This document shows positions 55,925-64,000 of a stretch of 64,000 nt of DNA, piece after piece (within the stretch, counting starts at the first letter, position 1; every line of letters starts with the position of its first letter). This stretch comes from Gigaspora margarita (lineage: Eukaryota; Glomeromycota; Glomeromycetes; Diversisporales; Gigasporaceae): positions 199,489-263,488 of the forward strand of contig WTPW01000157.1 of the NCBI GenBank assembly GCA_009809945.1, read 5' to 3'. A model generated the notes under the pieces. That model did not search any database and was not told the DNA's origin. It worked only from the letters and a program-made list of their open reading frames with translations. The position numbers were made by a program, and so were the translations under genes.

Positions 55925-56355
55925 CTATAATCAATGTGAATAATTTTGGTATGATATAAATCATCTCACTAAAATAATTCTAATGGTACCAAAACTAGCC
56001 AAATTAGATCACAATATCATAAGATATAAGATATATTAATTATTTTTTGAGATCAAATATATTTTTACATGATTGTATTTTTTATGATTCTGTGATCCAA
56101 TTTGGATGATATTGGTATCATTCGAATTGTCTCACTGAGATAAATCTAATAGTACTAAAATTATTTAAATTGGATTACAGAATCCAAAGATATGAGGTGT
56201 TTTCTGTATTTGAATCTATTTCTATAGATTGTGTATCACATGACTCTGTGATCTAATTTGAATGATTTTAGTATCTTTTAAATCATCTTATGAGACAATT
56301 CAAATAGTACTAAAATTATTCAAATTGAATTACAGAGTCCAAGATATATGGTCCA
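55925..56355. repeat. Palindrome family P, three copies in a row
   Basis: Inverted blocks at about 55930-56030 (hinge ATCTCACTAAA), 56080-56190 (GTGATCCAATTTGGATGAT, hinge GTCTCACTGAGAT) and 56223-56350 (GTGATCTAATTTGAATGAT, hinge ATCTTATGAGAC). The spacing of 50-60 bp is shorter than in the pairs. This is the only triplet. Confidence 0.7.
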
Positions 56356-57399
56356 TGGTAATAAAATTAATTTTTTTTGTACACCTTACAATTGAATAGC
56401 CAAGTCTATTAATAAAATTTTGTCCAATCTCTGTAAAAATTTTATATTATATATAATTTAGTATAATGAATATATTACTTAGTAAACATTTTCAATTTAT
56501 TTAACAAAAAATTATGTCTATTATATATTTACAAAAATAGAAAAGTAGTCTAAAATTTATATAAATTATATAGATTTTAATTTTGTTGTTTAAAATTTTT
56601 TATATATAAAAATATAAATATATTTATATATTTAAATGATAAATTAATTGTAGATTTTCATATAAAATTTTATAAGTAAATACTAAATTTTAAAAAAAAT
56701 TTATATATAACAAAACAAAGTCTTTAGAAATTGGTATGCTTACTTTAAGTTTTTTTGTTATAGTACAAAAAATAGTTTTATAGTAAAATTCATATATAAT
56801 TATATGAGGATCTTTTATACAAACAAATCTAAAATATATTTTAAAACTCTAGTATTATCTAGGAGTTAGTAAAATTACGGGGGGACAACTCCAATGTTAC
56901 ACAAGTTTAATAGTAATGCAAAAACTGTCACTTTATATAAAAATCATATAAATTTATACGTATCATGTTCGATCAGTCAAAGTCTTGATAATTAATTTTT
57001 TAAAAATAACCTGTCTACTAGAATTTTTTTTGTTTTCAAAACTTGAAATAGACAAAGGTAAGTAATTAACCATAAAGAAATTTTATAACTGTTCTTTTAT
57101 TTTAAAAAAACTGAATCATATATTTATGCTCAATTATTGTAAGATAAAAGAAACGAAGGTAAGAGATCATATACATGACTCAAAGCTTATAAGTTTTTTT
57201 TTTCATTATTAATAATATTCTTTAATAATATTATTTCATTTCATACACCCAGGTCAGATCTCCACTCCTCAACTCTATTACACACTCTTGGTAACCTACA
57301 GAAGATTGATGCTCATAAGTATTTTTTTTTACTCTTTTTTTGCTTTTTTTATTTTGTATTAAAAACATATCTAATCTTTGTAGTTGTCCTAGAGTTTCT

Positions 57400-57560
57400 C
57401 TAGTGTTCCCTGGTTCTTGTAGTAACTTGATGGTGATTCAATATGGGAGTTCGTCAGCACTCTTGTAGTAACTCTTGCAATGTTTTGACAACATTCTTGT
57501 AGTGATTAGATAGTGTTCTTATTTGATAGCATTCTTTGTAGTGTTTTGACATGGTAATTC
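57400..57560 (-). repeat. Reverse-strand tract of the CACTACAAGAATGCT minisatellite
   Basis: Words such as TTCTTGTAGTAACTTGATGG, CATTCTTGTAGTGATTAG and TAGCATTCTTTGTAGTG are the reverse complement of the 14100-14715 unit. Confidence 0.6.
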
Positions 57561-57819
57561 GACAGCCAGGCTAAGCATGACAGTATTGAAAAGATCTGGA
57601 AAAAGTATATATTTTTTTAAAAAAAAAGTAATAGTAGATTTGGGTTAGTTGCTGAATTTGTGTATCACTGTTAGAGTAGGTATAAACATTTACTTGTTGC
57701 TGGTCTATATTTTGTTCTTGTACGGCTTTTTTTACTGCTTATATGAATATTCAACCATATGAAAATTTAACTAGCATTTTTCAATTTTATTTTGCCTTTT
57801 TTTTTATAGTGTTGTTCCA

Positions 57820-58030
57820 GTTTCATCATTGATGTCACTATTGGTGTCGTTGTTGGTGTTGTCAATAGATTAAGATTAGAGAATAAAGAGTGTTTATTGA
57901 CAAAGTTAAATTAGTGTTAGGGTTAGATAGTAATGCGATATTTTAAGGTCAGGTTAGATAGTCGAGCAAGTTAGGGTTAGATGGTAGTATAAGATTACGG
58001 TTCGATAGTAATGTTAGAAAAAGTATTAGT
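57820..58030 (+). repeat. TTG-rich tract passing into GTTAG-rich tract
   Basis: GTCACTATTGGTGTCGTTGTTGGTG-like words lead into AGTGTTAGGGTTAGATAGTAA repeats, the same order as at 5190, 41860 and 61670. Confidence 0.55.
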
Positions 58031-59337
58031 GTGGGTTTATAGTATTAGATAATATATCTAAATAAATATAAAAAAATTACCTAATATAAAATAAATTTAT
58101 ATAATTGGTAATTTTACCTAGTTAAAATTAGCCGTTTTCTATCTTATTCACTTTTTATTTATTTCTTTTAATATTTAATAATTAGGCAAGCATATATAAT
58201 TCATTTTTATTTGGTTTTAATTTATTTCTTACAATCTTGTGCAGATTATTAAATTTTTGAAGATTTGCGCAAAAAATTAAAAAAATTTCTTTAACGGACA
58301 TCAGTATGGTCACAGATTTTTAGTGTGCATATTAATTTTGCTTTTTTATTTTAAATTATAAAAGCTTTTTTAAAAATTTTTTTTTATAATATAAATTACA
58401 ATAAAATTTGTTTCATAGTCTATACAATCGGCCCACTTATAAAACTATGAATTATTTTGTGTACATATATGCTCAATTAATTCTGCTTGCTATATTTATA
58501 TAAAAAACTGATATATTAAAATTTTGATTTTTTTTTTATATCAAATTAATTATTATATATGTTACCTTTAATATCATGCACATATTGTAGTTTGTTAAGT
58601 ATCAAGAGTATAAGGAGGTGCAAATTAAAGCTGCTCGCAGTTGAGAGGCCGACAGTAGTCACTACAATATTCAGGGTCATTCTGAAAGTAAATTTATATA
58701 TAGAGTTAGTAATAAGATTGCATTTAACAATTTTAATTATTTTTAAAGAAGTAAATTTTGTCTCTGCGAATATGAATATGTATGCAACCTTTATATAAAC
58801 CTAACAACTAGCATTAATAGAGTATAGCAATAACATATATCAAATCAGCGTTTGGTCATTATTGCTAAAAGACTCGTTAGTATAGTATCGTGAATTGTTT
58901 TATTATAAAGCTATTTGATTGTTATACAAAATCATACAAGACATTTTATTAGCTATATATATCATATAAGTTGTCCTCTGTAATTTTACTAACCCCTAGG
59001 TATTACCAAATTAAAGAATTTTACTATTAGTATTAGAGCTAGAGTTTGGTATAGCCAAATTTTAATTACTCTAGTAAAGTTAGGTATGCTATATATAAAA
59101 TAAAAATGTACCTCAAACCCTAACTCTAATACTGATACTAATAGTTATACTAGTATTCTAGTATTTATACAAAAGATTATTATATGATTATATGAATTTT
59201 AGCATCATATAATTTTAGCAATATATGCAACAAAGATATTAAAATTCTATAATTTAATTAGTTAAATGTTACAATTCTTTTTAGAAGTTTGTATTAACAA
59301 TAAACCAAAACTGGTATTATTTAAAACAATAGAATTC

Positions 59338-59611
59338 CTGGTATCTCTTATATAAGTTATAACTGGGTTTTCCAATTTTGGTCTAATTTGCTAAAAATAA
59401 CAAAACTACATTTGTTTAAATAACTTTTAATCTAGTGATTAGAATTGAATGAACCTTTTTTGTTAGATGGTCCTTACTAAGAGCTTTATTTTAAAAAAAG
59501 TTTATTCAAATTGGACTACTAGATGCATTCCCAACAACTGTTTTTTTGCTTTCCAAATTTCAAAGGCTTTTGCTAAAATATGTAATATATGAACTCTGTA
59601 CTAGTGTTACA
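59338..59611 (-). mobile_element. MITE family C, copy 3 (inverted)
   Basis: Reverse complement of the family: TTCCAATTTTGGTCTAATTT, CCAACAACTGTTTTTTTGC and TTTCAAAGGCTTTTGCTAAA are present. It is uninterrupted and so gives the empty-site structure for the insertion at 54496. The terminal words are decayed. Confidence 0.65.
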
Positions 59612-61669
59612 AGTGACTATAGCCTTCAATATATACTTGCAATACAAACATGGTGACAGGGATCTTGTAAGGGTCAGAGAAGATATAAAGCGGTATGCAA
59701 GTGGAATATTACTTCACTAGAGTAGTTCAGTATATATATTTATCAAAGGGCAAATATTTATTAGAATAAGATATATTTTATTAATAATAATATGATGTAA
59801 TTCAAATATAAATTCTCAAATCCAAATTTGTCAAAAACAAAGCAAGGTGTTTGAGTTATTAAGTCAATAGAAGGTTTACAAAATGGTACTAAGTAAAGAA
59901 AAAGAGATTTGGATTTGAAATAGAGTTTATTAGAGTGCAAACAAGCCATAAGAAGAAGCAACAATAGTTAAACTTTAGAAAGGAAAATTTTGGAAACTTT
60001 TTCAACAAAAAATGGCAATCAGTCATAACCTTGTACTGTAGATCAATTGTAAACACGTAAACAAGCAATCAGATTTGCAAAGTAAACAAATAAACAACTG
60101 ATCAAAAAGTAAACAAAATACACAGTTACGTAATCATGAAAAAATTGAATACAAATAGACAAATTAGATTTACTGATAATCAATGAACAACCAACTGGTT
60201 CCAGACTAGAAAAACAAATTTTTGAAAGAGGTTGTTATGCATTAAGGCTTGGCATATATGAATGTACAAAGTATTTAAATAGAAATTGTACTAGGGTACA
60301 AATAGTGGACACAGCATTGGCGCAAGTAATTTAAACAATTGCTACAGAAAAATATGTATAATAAGATATCTTCTTGAAAACTACAGCAAGATTATGAAGA
60401 AGCAGCTAAAAGAAATACAATAAGAAAAAGCAGAAAAAAAAAGTATTAGAGAAAAGTACAGCTAAGAAAGAAATGTTTATTAGAGATGGAATGTAAAACA
60501 ACTGATTACAGTAAAAAAGAGATAGAAAGTAAGATCCAAGAGGATTTAGCAAAAAATAAAAGTGAACCGACAAAACAAACTTATGAGGTAAGTTCTGCTA
60601 AAGAATTAGGAGAAGTAGAAAACATGAAAATAGAGGATCCAGCAAAAGCAAAATGTACTTATTAGACCACCAGGTAGTTTTAGATAAGAGTGCTAGCATA
60701 AATATAAAAACAGAAGACATTTTTAGCTCGAGATAGGCCCTTTCAAATACTATCAATAATAAGGTGGGAAATAACAGAAAGAGAGAAAAGTTAGAATTTA
60801 CAACAGAGATTAGAACAAGGTGCAAAGAGGGTCCAGTTGAAAAGCGATCCAAAACAGAGAACCAAAAGATGGACAATATAGTAAAAAGAAAGTTACTGAA
60901 CATATTAGAAAAAGAAATATCAGATAGATATACAAGTATAATGCATGAAGAATCAAAAATGCAAGATATTTGAGAAACTTCTACAAATATTGTAGCAACA
61001 AAAGCTGATAAAAAAATCAAAAGCAGAAGATCCTTAGAAATCTCAGAGAATGATATGCAGGATATTAGTAAGCCAGTGCAAATGAGAGAATCAGAATGAA
61101 TGAGTTTTCTATACAAAGAAATACAAGAGTGAATTTCACTAAATGAAAGATAGAAGTAATATTATAGGACCTTTCATTAGAAGCTAGAGCAGGTCAAATT
61201 AGAAGAAACTTAAGTTTTATGGAAAGGTTATAAGAGATCAAAAGTTGCCTTTATAGAGCTTTGGCCTAAAAATACTAGAAGTGAAGAGTTTGTAGAAAAT
61301 TCTTGGAGAATACATTATGAAAATGGAAAGATAGTTCGACTTATTCAAGGAAAGTTTGATAAGGACACTTTGTATAAAAGGAATAAATTCAAGCCAGTGG
61401 TCAGAAACTTGCTCACAATAGCAGTCAAGACTAGTGTTCTGCACAGATCAGATCGGACAGATATTTTAAAAGATCCAGATCCGATCCGAAAACCAGATCG
61501 GATCCATATTCAGATCTGAATTTTGAAGCCAAAGATCCGGATCCAGATCCGGATCTGATATAGTTATACAACTAACACGATATAATTGGTTAATTGATTA
61601 TCATTTGATGATCAGTTTATTTATTTTTTTTTTATAAGTAAATTTTTTGCTAATAATATCTTCATCGCT

Positions 61670-62290
61670 ATTGGAGCCGCCGTTGGAGCTGTCGTTAGAG
61701 TCTTCACTAAAGTTGTCGCCAGAGTCATCGTTGGTATTGGTGGGATTATATTTTTATGTTCTTGTTAATTTTGCTGCCTCGTTATTGCCATAGTTAGTGC
61801 TTTTACGTAACAACAGACCTATTTTTTTTCTCTAATTAATAAAGTCGTCGCTGGGAGTCATCATATATACATCGTTATTGTTTGGTATTGGTGTGATTTC
61901 AGTATATATCCAGTATCATTATTTTTTGGAGTTTCACACTATAACTAACCTTTTTACTTGTTAATAGTGTAATATCGTCATCACTAAAGTTATTATATAT
62001 GGTGTTGTCGTTGTTTGGAATTAGTGTTGGACTTTGTTGATTTCGTTGTTGTTGGAGTTTTCACTATTATGATTGGTGTAGTCTGTCGCTTTTGGGTGTT
62101 GATGTAGCATTTAGTGTTAGTTAGTTATTGATGTAGTCTGTCGCTTTTGGGTCGTTGATAGCATTTATTGTTAGTTAGCAGTTAGGGTCGTTGATATAAC
62201 ATTTAGTTTTAGTTAGGGTTAGGGTTAGTTAGCGATTAGGGTAGGATTAATGTTAGTTAGTAGTTAGAATTAGGGATAGTTTAGGGTATA
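61670..62290 (+). repeat. TTG/GTCG-rich tract passing into GTTAGGGTTAG tract
   Basis: TTGGAGCCGCCGTTGGAGCTG, GTCGTTAGAGTCTTC and GTTGTCGCCAGAGTC words decay into GTTAGTTAGCAGTTAGGG repeats. The 46-bp segment ATGTAGTCTGTCGCTTTTGG occurs twice (62076 and 62131). The minus frame at 62457-62651 lies to its right over the hairpin. Confidence 0.55.
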
Positions 62291-62450
62291 ATTAGAGTTA
62301 GGTGTTAATTAGTAGGTAAACATGTATATGTGCCGTACGTTTTAAAAATAAAGATAACACTAGCAAATAATTGAAAATTTAAAGACTTATCAGTTTGAGT
62401 ATTTTTATATGGGTGTATTAAAAATTTCGCGACTTTAGTAATAATGACCC

Positions 62451-62550
62451 AGATAATTATATAAAAGGTGGCACTATTACACCGGACATTTTTTTGGGCT
62501 GGCCCAAAAGAATGTTCGGTTTAATAATGCCACCTTTTTTATAATTATCT
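62451..62550. repeat. 100-bp hairpin, GGGCTGGCCC centre
   Basis: AGATAATTATATAAAAGGTG, GCACTATTACACCGGACATT and TTTTTTGGGC pair with their complements across a GGGCTGGCCC turn with few mismatches. It may be a very small MITE: the outer AGATAATTATA is the TIR tip. No target duplication evident. Confidence 0.75.
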
Positions 62551-63379
62551 AGAGTCCTAAGATTTGTGTTGACATTATAATCGATATGCGACAATTTGAT
62601 TGGTAGACTGTTGTAGTTCATTGTAGTATTGAACAATTTATCAACGTCCATATAAAATTAAAGTTAGTAAAGCAAGTTCGCATATCAAATTCCTAAGATT
62701 TATCATTACGTTTTAATTGTAATGATGATGGTTTATATTAAACAATCAGAGTCTACATAACACAACCAATCAGCGTGAACGGATCCAAACAGATCCAAAC
62801 AGATCTTCGGATCTGATCCTCTGGATCCAGCAGATCTTATAAATCATAGATCCGATCTGATCCGAAGCACTGAATCCGGATCAGATCCAGATCTCGGATC
62901 ATATCTTGCAGAACACTAGTCAAGACAGTCTTGCTCTGGCAATTAAGAGGTATTAAAGTAAGAGTAATATATATCTCCTCAAACAAAAATTGGAATCAAA
63001 AAGGCATGGCTAGTATATACTTCGATAAAGAAGAGAATCTAGTAAAAAGTCAGTCAGAGTGAGTTTTATATTATAATACTAAGCTAGAATAGGCAGCCAT
63101 CAAAGAGCAATCAGAAACAACAAATTTAAGGAATATCAGAGAATGGGCTAACTATAGTTTAAATTCTAGAAATAGTAATAGAATTAATTATATAGAAGAA
63201 AGAAGAGAAAGCAATTCTAAAGGTAAAAAAAGAGAAGAACAAACACCTAGTACAAACAATTCATTTGGACAATGCAATTACTACAATGCAGAAAACTGTT
63301 CAGATAATTGTAGTGTGAATAAGTTTTTTCTCTCAGTGGTCTATCAAGAGAAGTTTAGAGAAATCAGTATTTTTATCAG

Positions 63380-63730
63380 CAAAATAAATATACGAAATCT
63401 TTCAAAAGAAATTGATGCCAAAATTTTTCAAAAAAATTGTGATTGATATTAAATCTTTCAAAAGAATTACAATTTTTTGAAAGATTTCGGCATGCAATTC
63501 TTTCAAAAGATTTCAAAATAAATTTCAAAATATTTCAAAATAAATTTCAAAATATTTCAAAATAAATTGCGAAATATTGCAAAATAGGCCAAAAAAATGC
63601 AGATCTCTATCTAATTATTGCATATTGGGGTGCAGGAGGTAATTTTTTGCATATATTATATAAATTTGCACTACTTTGCAATTTTTTGCAATATTTTCAA
63701 TATATTTAAAAATATTTAAAATTGTTGATT
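63380..63730. repeat. TTTCAAAAxATTTC word tract
   Basis: Repeated ATTTCAAAATATTTCAAAAT and TCTTTCAAAAGAATT words, like the edges of the 52055-53935 element (reading AAATATTTCGAAATA). It is probably one end of a related element whose remainder lies beyond the window or is lost. Confidence 0.5.
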
Positions 63731-63894
63731 CATGTAATAATATAAAAATAAAAATAGCAAAATAATAATTCAATAATAAATACATATATAATTTAGAGAG
63801 TTATAATTCATCGCCAGTGTGATGCATCACTACTTCTGATCGACCAATCAGAATGCAGAATCAGGTATAACGTGAAATCAAAGCAAAACAATCT

Positions 63895-64000
63895 TTTTTT
63901 AAAAAATCGCTTCTAACTTAAAATTTTGACTAAGAAACTACACTTTTTTCTTGAAAAAAAAATTCCTTGCAAAATTTTGGGTTAGAAGGGCCTTCTAAAT
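63895..64000 (+). repeat. Dispersed unit R2, last copy, at the window edge
   Basis: Contains CTTCTAACTTAAAATTTTGA and AATTCCTTGCAAAATTTTGG, matching the right half of 24355-24650 and the region 17895-17990. Cut off by the window end. Confidence 0.5.

Larger units (their letters stand above)
56859..58999. mobile_element. TIR element family T, SINE-free copy (2.14 kb)
   Basis: Left end CTAGGAGTTAGTAAAATTAC then GGGGGGACAACT, right end inward CTAGGGGTTAGTAAAATTAC then AGAGGACAACT. Flanks GTATTAT (56852-56858) and GTATTAC (59000-59006) match at 6 of 7. Immediately inside the left end it reads CAATGTTACACAAGTTTAAT, the unoccupied form of the site where the 9092-10316 SINE landed. It carries a decayed 22-bp minisatellite (57400-57560) and a TTG/GTTAG tract (57820-58030). 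The frame at 58559-58798 has no recognisable domain. Confidence 0.8.
61432..62918. mobile_element. 1.5-kb hAT-like element with perfect 8-bp TSD and GATCCGGATC subterminal field
   Basis: Left end TAGTGTTCTGCACAGATCAG, right end inward TAGTGTTCTGCAAGATATGA. GTCAAGAC flanks both sides (61424-61431 and 62919-62926). Both ends are packed with AGATCCGGATCCAGATC words over about 120 bp. Inside are a TTG/GTTAG tract (61670-62290) and a hairpin (62451-62550). No transposase. It lands within a former coding sequence. Confidence 0.92.
59780..63340 (+). pseudogene. Dead retroelement-like ORF, split by a hAT-like insertion
   Basis: A plus-strand coding trace runs from about 60199 (SRLEKQIFERGCYALRLG) through a Lys/Glu-rich part at 60540-61090 to a well-kept segment at 61246-61431 (WPKNTRSEEFVENSWRIHYE, then FKPVVRNLLT). 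After the 61432-62918 insert and one target copy are set aside, the frame continues directly with VLLWQLRGIKVRVIYIS and KGMASIYFDKEEN, then two stops where Trp would fit (SE*VLYYNTKLE*A). A Ser/Asn-rich part with Cys pairs (about 63270-63310) ends it. The VVRNL ... GMASIYF pattern resembles an RNA-recognition-type fold as found in LINE ORF1 proteins; this is an inference. There is no reverse transcriptase downstream. The antisense frame at 60598-61116 is a shadow. Confidence 0.6.

Noticed and set aside
58559..58798. 79-codon open frame inside the SINE-free family T element
   Set aside because: Interesting as a possible relic of the element's gene, but no similarity to the coding-like patch in the other copy (11640-12250) could be seen.
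60598..61116. 172-codon minus-strand open frame, the longest in the window
   Set aside because: It is antisense to the Lys/Glu-rich part of the dead retroelement ORF; its Leu/Ser/Phe-rich composition is the expected shadow of AAA/GAA codons.

Overview
The window looks like nuclear DNA from a repeat-swollen fungal genome, most likely an arbuscular mycorrhizal fungus (Glomeromycotina). It is strongly AT-rich. The one convincing host gene is a tyrosine-kinase-like (TKL) kinase of the type massively expanded in Rhizophagus and Gigaspora, cut by short spliceosomal introns. Long arrays of non-autonomous DNA transposons make up most of the rest. The lineage is an inference from gene style and repeat style; no rRNA, tRNA or mitochondrial marker is present to fix it.

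Coding content is tiny. (1) 26517-28014 is a six-exon kinase-fold gene with an unbroken frame. Its HRD motif reads HGN and its DFG motif reads GFG, so it should be a pseudokinase. (2) 36205-38830 is a dead MULE transposase with FAR1-like head, DDE core, SWIM zinc finger and zinc knuckle, riddled with stops. (3) 59800-63340 is a dead retroelement-like ORF that was later split by a hAT-like insertion.

Nearly everything else is transposon inside transposon. From left to right: a 5.3-kb TA-flanked element (1891-7174) holding an array of palindromes of about 190 bp; a minisatellite hit by three separate elements (8284-8803, 8811-8925, 9040-12917), the last carrying a tRNA-headed SINE; a dispersed repeat with a TA-flanked insert (16540-18240); a middle zone (19-32 kb) of more balanced composition with many small TIR elements and the kinase; a five-deep nest around the MULE (33164-40483); a hAT-like element of 3 kb (41676-44666) holding a second palindrome array; then poly-T/minisatellite tracts, another three-level nest (54268-55370) and a second, SINE-free copy of the 9-kb element (56859-58999).

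Many boundaries are unusually secure because both target-site duplications survive, and several insertions can be checked against an unoccupied copy elsewhere in the same window. No CRISPR array, rRNA or intact tRNA gene was seen, and no autonomous transposase that could still work was found. The most unusual structural signals are a family of short palindromes with a shared TCTCAxTGAGA core that come in pairs inside small TIR elements, and the two unrelated-ended elements that both carry arrays of palindromes at nucleosome-like spacing.
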